Assembly: GCF_039534165.1 (NCBI RefSeq)
Contig: NZ_BAAAUX010000019.1
Location: forward strand, 310,001-374,000
Length of the DNA: 64,000 nucleotides
Origin: Saccharopolyspora_D taberi
Lineage (GTDB): Bacteria > Actinomycetota > Actinomycetes > Mycobacteriales > Pseudonocardiaceae
Direction: 5' to 3'
Shown here in pieces: positions 57,538-64,000 of the stretch. The stretch's first letter is position 1; every line of letters starts with the position of its first letter. Both the position numbers and the translations under genes were made by a program. The notes below the pieces were generated by a model, which saw nothing but the letters and a program-made list of their open reading frames with translations, did not search any database and was not told where the DNA came from.

Positions 57538-58893
57538 ATGAACGAACCACCCGCTCCACCGACCGGGCGTCGGCTGCTCGTCGTTGGCGACGACGAAGAC
57601 CTGGGCCTCTCCGTGGCCGAACACGCCCAGCGATGGGGCAACGCAGCGCTGCGACTGCACCGCCCGGACGACGAGGCGTTGCGGGATCACCTGCGTGAGC
57701 CGGTCGACGGAGTGGCGGTGGTTTCCCGCGACGACATCGTCGCGCTGCGTTACACCTTGCTCGTCGAACACCTGGCACCTGGGGTCCGGCTGGTCGTCAC
57801 GATCTTCGATCACACCGTCGCCTCCGAGATCACACGCGCCGTGCCGAACTGCACGGTGCTGGGCATGACCGACGCGATCGTGCCGACGCTGCTGGGCGCC
57901 TGCGTGGCACCGGAACTGGCCAGCCTCCGGCGCGTCGGCGACCAGCTGGTGGCGGTCCGGCACTCCCCTGCCGGGCCGCGGGTGGACTGGCACCACCGCC
58001 GGCCCCGGTCGTGGAAAGCCCGCGCCGGCAAGGCACTCGGGCAGCTCCGCCCGGTGGACGGCTCGTCCCGGGCGATGCTCATCGGGTTCGCCGGGCTTCT
58101 GCTCGTGGCAGCCCTGGACACCGCGCTGGGTGTGCTGGTGCTGCACGAGCACTGGCCGGACGCCGCCTGGCACGCCGCGCGCACCCTGACGACCGTGGGC
58201 TCCGCGCCCGCGGCCGAGCACGCACCGGACTGGTACAAGGTGCTGTCCGCCGTCTCAATGCTCGCGGTCCTGGCCTTCGCCGCGATGTTCACCGCCGGCT
58301 TGGTCGACCGGCTGACGTCCCGCCGGCTCACGGCCCTCGTCGGCAGCCGCGCCGTTCCGCGGCGCGACCACGTCGTCGTGGTTGGTCTCGGGCAGGTGGG
58401 GCTGCGCCTGTGCTGCGAACTGCAGGCACTGGGAATCGGGGTGGTCGCCGTCGAGCGCGATCACCACGCGCCCTGCCTGCCCCTCGCCCGTGCGCTGGGA
58501 GTCCCCGTCGTGGTCGGCCGCGGCGGCGACCGGTTCCTGTTGCGTCGCCTGTCGCTGCCCAAGGCACGGGCGCTGGCGGCGGTTTCCTCGGACGGACTGG
58601 AGAACATCGCCGTCGCGGTGTCAGCACGTGCGATCGCACCGCACCAGCGGATCGTGCTGCGCGCCGGTGGCGATGACGTGACGAACGAATCGCGTTCCCT
58701 GTTCCGCATCGGGGCGGTCTGCGATGTCACCCGGATCACCGGCCCGTTCGTCGCCGCTCGCCTGCTCGACGTCGACCTGCTCAGTGTGTTCGCCATCGAG
58801 GACCGCACCTGCGCACTGTTCGCGGACGGGCTCGTGCACGATCTAGCACAGTGGGCAGTCCACGACAGCGAGCTCGAGAAAATCGGTTCCTGA
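57538..58893 (+). CDS. channel-like protein with two Rossmann domains
   Basis: A 451-residue protein. Residues 10-130 are a TrkA-N/RCK-like Rossmann domain (RLLVVGDDEDLG). Then come two hydrophobic helices (about 178-202 and 234-257) with a pore-like turn RTLTTVGSAPA at about 215-225 between them, and a second Rossmann domain from about 277 (HVVVVGLGQVGLRL). This is the layout of two-helix potassium channels with regulatory domains on both sides, such as CASTOR/POLLUX-like or RCK channels. The selectivity filter TVGYG is replaced by TVGSA, so potassium selectivity is doubtful. It may be a non-selective channel or a redox/nucleotide sensor. It starts at ATG 57538. Confidence 0.78.
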   Translation: MNEPPAPPTGRRLLVVGDDEDLGLSVAEHAQRWGNAALRLHRPDDEALRDHLREPVDGVAVVSRDDIVALRYTLLVEHLAPGVRLVVTIFDHTVASEITRAVPNCTVLGMTDAIVPTLLGACVAPELASLRRVGDQLVAVRHSPAGPRVDWHHRRPRSWKARAGKALGQLRPVDGSSRAMLIGFAGLLLVAALDTALGVLVLHEHWPDAAWHAARTLTTVGSAPAAEHAPDWYKVLSAVSMLAVLAFAAMFTAGLVDRLTSRRLTALVGSRAVPRRDHVVVVGLGQVGLRLCCELQALGIGVVAVERDHHAPCLPLARALGVPVVVGRGGDRFLLRRLSLPKARALAAVSSDGLENIAVAVSARAIAPHQRIVLRAGGDDVTNESRSLFRIGAVCDVTRITGPFVAARLLDVDLLSVFAIEDRTCALFADGLVHDLAQWAVHDSELEKIGS

Positions 58894-58911
58894 TAAGGAA
58901 AGGACAAGGTC

Positions 58912-59031
58912 ATGTCAATCCCCGGGACGCTCAATCAGTCCACAGAGGATGAACGGGCGACCACCGAACAAGCAGTCCTTGCACAAGATGCCGACGAGGA
59001 CGAGCATCATGTCGTCCGAGGCTACGACTGA
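58912..59031 (+). CDS. small acidic protein, 39 aa
   Basis: A short frame starting at ATG 58912, 18 bases after the channel-like gene, with purine-rich AAGGAAAGGACAAGG just upstream. The product is very acidic, with 11 Asp/Glu among 39 residues. It is rich in Gln and Thr in the first half and ends in DEDEHHVVRGYD. There is no signal or membrane segment and no recognised family. The good ribosome-binding site and tight spacing suggest a genuine gene in the channel operon, perhaps a regulator or partner. A RiPP-like precursor cannot be excluded, but no modifying enzyme is nearby. Confidence 0.55.
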   Translation: MSIPGTLNQSTEDERATTEQAVLAQDADEDEHHVVRGYD

Positions 59032-59059
59032 CAGCCGGACCTCACGGAGATGACCAGGG

Positions 59060-60142
59060 TCACCGCGTCCGCATGCCGGTGCTCTCCCGGACGACCAGTT
59101 CAGCGGGAACCATGGAGCGCTCCGTCCCTGGACTGCCGTCGATCAGACCGGACAGCCGGGTGAACGTTTCGCGGCCGAGCGCGAGGAAGTCCTGGCGGAC
59201 GGTGGTCAGCGGCGGCGAGAAGTACGCCGCCTCGGGAACGTCGTCGAACCCGACGACCCGGACGTCATCGGGAATTCTGCGACCGGCCTCGTTCACGGCG
59301 CGGAAGAGACCGAGCGCCATCTGGTCGTTGGCCACGAAAACCGCGTCCACATCGCCCTGGGCGAGCAGTGCTTTTCCGGCTTCGTAGCCGGATCGCGGGC
59401 TCCAGTCACCGCGCAGGACGGGCGGCGGCTCCAGCCCGTGCCGGGTCAGGGCGGCGCGCCACGACTCTTCACGCGCAGCGGACTCCAGCCAGCCTTCCGG
59501 CCCGGCGATGTGCCGGACGTTGCGGTGCCCGAGGGCGAGCAGGTGCTCGGTCGCGCGCCGTGCGCCGTCCCGGTGATCGACCGACACCACCGGGACCGGT
59601 GCCTGTTCGATGTCGGCGACCGCCACGAGCGGCACGTCCCGCGGCGCGGTCTCCAGCGCGCGGGTGGCGGCGACGTGCGGCGCTATCACCACGATCCCCT
59701 CCACGCCCTGCCTGCGCAGCGTGTCCACCGCACCGGTGACCGAGGCGAGCTCCGGAGCCCGGATGCTCGCCACCGACACGCTGTAGCCCTGCTCGCGCGC
59801 GGCGGTCTCCACGCCGAACAGCGTGCTCGCCGGGCCGTAGAGCACCGAGTCGAGCGTGACCACGCCCAGGGTCCGGGAGCGCCCGGTGGCCAGCCCCCGC
59901 GCCAGCGAGTTCGGGCGGTAGCTGAGCCGGTCGACGGCTTCGAGCACCCGGCGCCGGGTCTCCGCGCGCACCGCGCCGGTGCCGTTGACCACCCTGGACA
60001 CGGTCATGTGCGACACGCCCGCGAGCGCCGCGACGTCGGCGAGCGACGGCGGGCGCTCGGTTGAGGACGTGACCGACCCGATCACATCGTCGGACCGCTT
60101 TACCACCAACCAGCTCCCGTCACCACCACCAGGGTCGCTCAC
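59060..60142 (-). CDS. LacI family regulator of arabinose genes
   Basis: A 360-residue LacI-type repressor. The DNA-binding domain reads SLADVAALAGVSHMTVSRVVNG with hinge SYRPNSLARGLATGRS, and the sensor domain has GVVTLDSVLYGPASTLFGVETA, GHRNVRHIAGPEGWLESAAREESW and VVGFDDVPEAAYFSPPLTTVRQD. It is transcribed after the GH127 and araA-remnant genes on the same strand, so it may be the last gene of that operon. A half-site resembling the arabinose operator (TTTTAGC) lies just before its start near 60146. The GTG/ATG region upstream of the HTH is long, so the true start may be some 25 codons further in. Confidence 0.87.
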   Translation of the reverse strand: MSDPGGGDGSWLVVKRSDDVIGSVTSSTERPPSLADVAALAGVSHMTVSRVVNGTGAVRAETRRRVLEAVDRLSYRPNSLARGLATGRSRTLGVVTLDSVLYGPASTLFGVETAAREQGYSVSVASIRAPELASVTGAVDTLRRQGVEGIVVIAPHVAATRALETAPRDVPLVAVADIEQAPVPVVSVDHRDGARRATEHLLALGHRNVRHIAGPEGWLESAAREESWRAALTRHGLEPPPVLRGDWSPRSGYEAGKALLAQGDVDAVFVANDQMALGLFRAVNEAGRRIPDDVRVVGFDDVPEAAYFSPPLTTVRQDFLALGRETFTRLSGLIDGSPGTERSMVPAELVVRESTGMRTR

Positions 60143-60192
60143 ATTTTAGCTGGTCCGGCCGAGCCGCTCCGGGAAGCTGGTCGAACAGCAGT

Positions 60193-62988
60193 TCATTCCG
60201 AGAACGGCGCCTCCGCAGCGGCCCGCATGATCCGGTCGCGCTCGGCATCGGTGAAATGACCGCCATCCCGCCAACGCTCCGAGACCGCGGAGACACGAGC
60301 GGTGAACTCGCCCTTGTTCGCGAAGGGAGCGCCGGCCCACACCTCGTCGAGGAACGTGCCCACGCTGCCGGCCGGGTTCCGGACGCCGGAGTCGACCGAG
60401 TCGAAGACGATCCTGGGCTCCTCCCTGCGGAAGTAGGCGTGGAACGGGTCCTCGGTTCCCTCGAAGAACGGGGCCAGCTCGGTCTCCCCGAGACGGAAGT
60501 GCAACGGATCGCCGGGCACCGGCGTGAGCGCGCGGGAGAGGTCGCCCGACAACCGCGCCGTCGGATACAGGCTGAAGGGCAGGAAGCCGGTCCGGGAATC
60601 CCGGGCGACCAGGTTTACCGGCCCGTACATCAGGTTCTGCACCGCCGGATCGTCCGGGGTGCGTTCGGCACGGAGCTGGAACGGAAGATCGACCTCCACG
60701 ACATCGCCGTCCCGCCACGCCCGCGTCAGCGTGACGTAGCTGCCCGGCCCCTCCGAGACGGGCTGCGTGACACCGTTGACGCGCACGGCGAACCCAGGCC
60801 CGACCCACGCGGGAACCCGCAGGTTCAGGGCGAACTCCGCCGAACCCGCGATGCGCAGCGAGGAACGGCCTTCGTAGGGGAACGGCGTTTCCTGCGTGAC
60901 CGTCACGCCTTTCGCCGTCCACCGCAGCGCCGAGGGCTGGTAGAGGTTGACGTAGAGCGCACCCTCGTCGTCGCGCGCCAGGTAGGTGAAGTCCTGATAC
61001 TTGGTGGGATTCTCCATACCGGTGCCTTCGCAGCACGTCGTCCCGTCATGCGGGGTGAAGTCGCGGACCGCACCGGGCTGCAGGCCGATGAAGTAGGTCG
61101 CCAACGGCTTCTCGGCATCCGCCTTGTCCTGTTTGGACCCGAGTACCTGGTTGAACAGCGCGCGCTCGTAGTAGTCGGCGTACGCCGGGTCCTGCTCGCG
61201 CAGGAACAGCTCCTTGGTCAGCTTGAGCATGTTGTAGGCACAGCAGGTTTCCGCGTCGCTCTGGTTGAGCAGTGCGGCGACAACCCCTGGCTTGCGGAAG
61301 AACTCGCGTTCGCTGGTGCCGCCGATGCCGAACATCCGCGGTGTGACGACCATCCGCCAGAAGTTCCGCGCGGCCTCCCGGTAGCGGTCCTGCCCGGTCC
61401 GGTCGTGCATGAGCAGCAGTCCGGTGAAGATCGGGATGTGCTGGTTGGCGTGCTTGCCGTCCAGGACGTCCCGGTTGTCGGCGCAGGCGTCGATCAGCGA
61501 GTTCAGGTCGAAGTACTGGGCCAGCCGGAGGTGTTCGGGCCTGCCGGTGAGCGCGTGGGTCCGCAGGATCGCCTCGACGATGCCGCCGAACTCGCCGCTG
61601 GAGAACAGCCCCCACATGCGCTGACGGTCGGCGTCGGTCAGCCTGCTCAGCCGCGAGTGCATCCAGTCGCACATCCCCGCCGCGAGGTCGAGGGCGCGCT
61701 GATCTCCCGTTGCGGCATGGCCGTCCAGCAAGCCCTGGAGGATCTTGTGCGTGGTGTAGTAGGGCGCCCAGACCACCGGATAGCTGCTTTCCGTGATCGA
61801 CTCCAGCAGGATGAACTGCGTTTCCGGGTAGGCCGCGAGGAAACCCGGATGGCTCGGCTGTCCCCAGGTCCGCCCGAAGGCGGCGTGCCGTCCGCTGCCC
61901 GAACCGTCCTGCGCGGTGGTGCCGCCGTGCTCGTCGCAGCTGAAGGAGAAGCGGTCTCCCGGACCGGCCGGGGTGTCCGCCGCCCGCGCCTGTTGCAGGG
62001 CCGCGAGCTCGTCCGGGCTCAGCGCGCGCGACCACAGGTTGATGTCGTCGAGCACGCCGCCGAACGGGCGGTCGTCGTAGTGGGACCTGCCGATCCAGCA
62101 GTGCGCGAGGCTTCCCAGGTCGGCCGGTGCCAGCGGCACCGCACCGCTGCCGGCCTGCTTTCCGTTGACGTACAACGAACCGGAGCCCTCGGCCAGGACG
62201 ACCGCGACATGGCTCCACTGCCCTGCCGGGAGCGGATTCCGCCCGGTGATCCGGTTTTCCGCGCCGGCACCGTCCCGGGTGATCGCGAACCGCGGCAAGC
62301 CGCCGTCGTCGTGCGCGGTGAGGAACAGGTTCGTCCTGGTGTCATTGCCGATGTCGAGGATCCGCGCCCAGGTGTCCACCGCCTCGGGACGCACCCAGGC
62401 CGCGAAGGTCATGGCCCGCAGCCCGTTGGCCGGACGGCCGGGAACGTCGAGGTGCAGGTAGGCACCACGCTGGAAGTCGATGGCGGTGCCGAACCGGCCC
62501 GGCGCGCTGCGGATCGACGGCGGCGTGCGCAGAGCTTCGCGGCACTCGTGCAGAGCTGCGATCAGCGTCCGGAGCTTGCGCTCGAACTCCGGTTCACCGG
62601 TGCTCGCGTACGCCTGGGCCAGCGCGGTCATGAAGTGCCCGGTGAAATGACCCCGGAGGTTGCCGTTGCCCGCGCCGTCCAGGCCCTCCCAGCCGCCGGG
62701 GGCGACCGCCCCGCCGGTCGGGAGGTAGGCGTTCGACCGGAAGACCTGGAGCAGCCGGTTCTCGTCGTAGCCGCGCACGAAGTCCAGCAGCAGGCCGCGC
62801 TTGTCCGCGAACAGCCCGTCGCCGAGCGCGACATCCGACAGCGGGAACGGATGCAGACGCGCTTGCGGCGCTGCCGACCCCGCTGGACTCGCCTGCGCGG
62901 AAGCCGGCAGCAGCGAGGAGAACGCCGGGAGAACAGCCGACGCCGCGCCGAGGCGCAACGCGTCGCGACGGCTCACTTTGCGTGCCAT
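60193..62988 (-). CDS. secreted GH127 beta-L-arabinofuranosidase with LamG insert
   Basis: A 931-residue exported enzyme. The N-terminus has a twin-arginine signal (SRRDALRLGAASAVLPAFSS) ending near ASAQAS. The catalytic (alpha/alpha)6 domain is split: residues about 45-155 contain RSNAYLPTGG and GNLRGHFTGHFMTALAQAY. Then a LamG/concanavalin-like domain (about 160-375, with TFAAWVRPEAVDTWARILDIG and WSHVAVVLAEGSGSLYVNG) is inserted, and catalysis resumes at about 380. The zinc/thiol active-site residues of the family are all present: Glu580 and Cys582 in AETCCAYNM, and Cys652-Cys653 in GTTCCEGTG. It should cleave terminal beta-L-arabinofuranosyl groups outside the cell. The start is ATG 62988. 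It shares a strand and short spacing with the araA remnant. Confidence 0.88.
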   Translation of the reverse strand: MARKVSRRDALRLGAASAVLPAFSSLLPASAQASPAGSAAPQARLHPFPLSDVALGDGLFADKRGLLLDFVRGYDENRLLQVFRSNAYLPTGGAVAPGGWEGLDGAGNGNLRGHFTGHFMTALAQAYASTGEPEFERKLRTLIAALHECREALRTPPSIRSAPGRFGTAIDFQRGAYLHLDVPGRPANGLRAMTFAAWVRPEAVDTWARILDIGNDTRTNLFLTAHDDGGLPRFAITRDGAGAENRITGRNPLPAGQWSHVAVVLAEGSGSLYVNGKQAGSGAVPLAPADLGSLAHCWIGRSHYDDRPFGGVLDDINLWSRALSPDELAALQQARAADTPAGPGDRFSFSCDEHGGTTAQDGSGSGRHAAFGRTWGQPSHPGFLAAYPETQFILLESITESSYPVVWAPYYTTHKILQGLLDGHAATGDQRALDLAAGMCDWMHSRLSRLTDADRQRMWGLFSSGEFGGIVEAILRTHALTGRPEHLRLAQYFDLNSLIDACADNRDVLDGKHANQHIPIFTGLLLMHDRTGQDRYREAARNFWRMVVTPRMFGIGGTSEREFFRKPGVVAALLNQSDAETCCAYNMLKLTKELFLREQDPAYADYYERALFNQVLGSKQDKADAEKPLATYFIGLQPGAVRDFTPHDGTTCCEGTGMENPTKYQDFTYLARDDEGALYVNLYQPSALRWTAKGVTVTQETPFPYEGRSSLRIAGSAEFALNLRVPAWVGPGFAVRVNGVTQPVSEGPGSYVTLTRAWRDGDVVEVDLPFQLRAERTPDDPAVQNLMYGPVNLVARDSRTGFLPFSLYPTARLSGDLSRALTPVPGDPLHFRLGETELAPFFEGTEDPFHAYFRREEPRIVFDSVDSGVRNPAGSVGTFLDEVWAGAPFANKGEFTARVSAVSERWRDGGHFTDAERDRIMRAAAEAPFSE

Positions 62989-63004
62989 GAGAAGACTCCC
63001 TTGT

Positions 63005-63499
63005 TCAGACAGCGGCTGTAGCGGCGTTCGGCCAGAGCCCCTGCGCCAGCCGGTGGTAGGCGTGGTTCCACCGCAGCTCGTCGCGGAACCGGCGCGCCGT
63101 GGTCCGGCCGTCGATGAGGGCGAGTTCGGTGCCGGTCATCTCCGCGAGGTCCAGCAGGGCGACCGGGAGCTTCGGCAGCGGGGCATCCGGCGCGACGACA
63201 TCGTCGTCGTGCAGGCTCGGGGTGCCCGCCGCCAGAGACGGGCACGCTTCGAGCATGTGGGCGCCGAGAATCCGCTCCTCTCCCGGCACCAGGTGGTAGG
63301 TGTAGTCCTCCATGAACGACGTGCCGCCGGGCAACCCCTCGGCCGCGACCTTGAACGCGCGCAGTAGCACCGCGGTCTTCCAGTCACCCTCGCCGCCGAA
63401 TCCGTAACCCTCGGCCATGAGCCGCTGCACGGCGTCGTCCGGCCCATAGAGCCCCTGACTGCCGGTCAGGAACCAGACGGTGGGAGCGGAATCAGGCAC
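63005..63499 (-). pseudogene. araA: L-arabinose isomerase with three in-frame deletions
   Basis: A 164-residue open frame made of four separate pieces of AraA (normally about 500 residues). The first has the N-terminal TVWFLTGSQGLYGP. The second resumes at VQRLMAEGYGFGGEGDWKT and runs through SFMEDYTYHLVPGEE and LGAHMLEACPSLAAG. The third is DVVAPDAPLPKLPVA, and the fourth is DLAEMTGTELALIDGRTTARRFRDELRWNHAYHRL. Compared with E. coli AraA, residues roughly 18-280, about 60 near 370-425 and about 35 near 435-465 are absent. The metal ligands corresponding to Glu306, Glu333 and His350 remain, but the region with His450 is gone. The start is GTG 63499 behind AGGAGG. It may be a decayed gene, an assembly collapse or a retained short protein; I expect no isomerase activity. 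Confidence 0.8.
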
Positions 63500-63564
63500 T
63501 GCGTCCTCCTGCGCCGACCGAGTCCGCGGCCTGGCCATCGTTGGTCAAACCGGAGCGACAATGA

Positions 63565-63578
63565 TGTTAGCGCTAACA
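63565..63578. promoter_or_regulatory. perfect LacI-type operator TGTTAGCGCTAACA
   Basis: A 14-base perfect palindrome with central CG, 66 bases before the araA-remnant start on the minus strand. The form is typical of LacI-family operators, and the arabinose-region regulator at 59060 is the obvious candidate binder. Confidence 0.7.
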
Positions 63579-63755
63579 CATCGGCCGTCAACCTTTCACC
63601 GCCCTGAATCGACACAGCGGCACTGGCGGGCCGGATTCGCCGATGAGCCGTTTGCACAGCCACAATTCGTCCGCATGCCATCTCGGCGAACTGCCGCACG
63701 AGTGTGACTTGACCCACGGCGGGTTTCCTCGTACGGTCCGATCTCAACTGCGAAA

Positions 63756-63769
63756 TGTTAGCGGTCACC
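63756..63769. promoter_or_regulatory. second arabinose-type operator, imperfect
   Basis: TGTTAGCGGTCACC matches the perfect palindrome at 63565-63578 in 11 of 14 positions. It lies about 107 bases upstream of the plus-strand secreted-protein gene at 63876, so the same repressor could control both directions. The remaining bases of the 63500-63875 gap show no gene. Confidence 0.5.
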
Positions 63770-63875
63770 TTGTCGATCGCCGCAGCTCACTCCCCCAGCG
63801 CGTCGCCTCGTCCACTCGCCCTCCCGGCCGACGAACCGCGCTGCCCAAGTCCCCCACACGCCCCGAGGAGCGCAG

Positions 63876-64000
63876 ATGCAGACAGGGGTTCCTGAGCCTT
63901 CCGCACAGCACCGGCCACGAAAGCGACTCGTCCCCGCGATGGGAGTGGTGTTCGCGGGCATGATGCTGGCGGTTCCGCACGCCGCGAGCGCGCCTCTGGC
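63876..64000 (+). CDS. secreted protein, 5' end only
   Basis: The gene starts at ATG 63876 with GAGGAG 7 bases upstream and runs off the window. The 41 visible residues form a signal peptide: a basic stretch (HRPRKRLVPA), a hydrophobic run (MGVVFAGMMLAVPHA) and an A-S-A cleavage site near residue 39. The mature function is outside the window. The arabinose-type operator upstream suggests another extracellular arabinose-releasing enzyme, by inference only. Confidence 0.65.
   Translation, partial: MQTGVPEPSAQHRPRKRLVPAMGVVFAGMMLAVPHAASAPL

Noticed and set aside
1..64000. CRISPR arrays, rRNA genes, complete tRNAs, complete insertion sequences
   Set aside because: I looked for regularly spaced repeats, rRNA-like segments, full cloverleafs and paired IS ends and saw none; only the IS982 scrap and the tRNA 3' fragment remain.

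Overview
The window is high-GC DNA with GC-rich third codon positions, frequent GTG starts, twin-arginine and lipoprotein signals, and StrR, DUF5994, SPW-repeat and EACC1 family genes. This points to a filamentous actinomycete, most likely one of the Pseudonocardiales. I cannot name the species from sequence alone.

Layout. (1) 1-9.1 kb: the tail of an acyl-CoA-dehydrogenase-fold flavoenzyme, a serine-ligated molybdenum S-/N-oxide reductase, a complete oligopeptide-type ABC transporter (binding lipoprotein, two permeases, fused double ATPase) and a rhodanese. Together they look like uptake and use of an organosulfur or related compound. (2) 9.1-11.7 kb: small genes (a leaderless 57-residue ORF with its own terminator, DUF350, DUF5994, SPW protein) and a frameshifted IS982 transposase scar. 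(3) 11.7-15.3 kb: a three-subunit molybdenum aldehyde oxidoreductase of PaoABC type, whose iron-sulfur subunit is frameshifted near its start. (4) 15.6-24.3 kb: a probable conflict/defence island. A small EACC1 protein is followed at once by a 1408-residue protein with a caspase-like protease joined to four EccC/FtsK-type ATPase modules and no membrane anchor. A TM0106-type nuclease/RNase H/SF1 helicase comes next. This is the most unusual system here. (5) 25-41.3 kb: a compact biosynthetic cluster with a StrR-type regulator, DUF711, a tryptophan halogenase of the RebH/Thal group, a P450, a type II thioesterase, a stand-alone A-PCP didomain, an AMP ligase, a second halogenase-like flavoprotein, a flavin reductase, an acyl-CoA-dehydrogenase-like enzyme and a cation/proton antiporter. 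The A-PCP/P450/thioesterase set is the arrangement used to make beta-hydroxy amino acids, so a halogenated beta-hydroxytryptophan-derived product is a reasonable guess. (6) 41.4-46.1 kb: an NmrA-type oxidoreductase with divergent AraC regulator, a GH97 glycosidase, and the 3' piece of a proline-type tRNA, which looks like an integration scar. (7) 46.1-56.8 kb: a glucuronate regulon consisting of a TRAP transporter, a GH31 glycosidase, ManD, a LacI regulator, UxaC and a UxuB-type reductase. It covers every step from D-glucuronate to 2-keto-3-deoxygluconate and has matching LacI-type operators at both promoters. (8) 57-59 kb: a two-Rossmann channel-like protein and a 39-residue acidic protein. 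(9) 59-64 kb: an L-arabinose region with a LacI regulator, a secreted GH127 beta-L-arabinofuranosidase carrying an inserted LamG domain, an L-arabinose isomerase gene reduced by three in-frame deletions, a perfect operator palindrome, and the start of another secreted protein.

All functional assignments are by reading motifs and recalled family resemblance; no database search was run. Stretches of more than 300 bases without a convincing gene are at about 10.06-10.42, 24.28-24.66, 24.85-25.51, 37.53-37.90 and 63.50-63.88 kb and are described where they occur.
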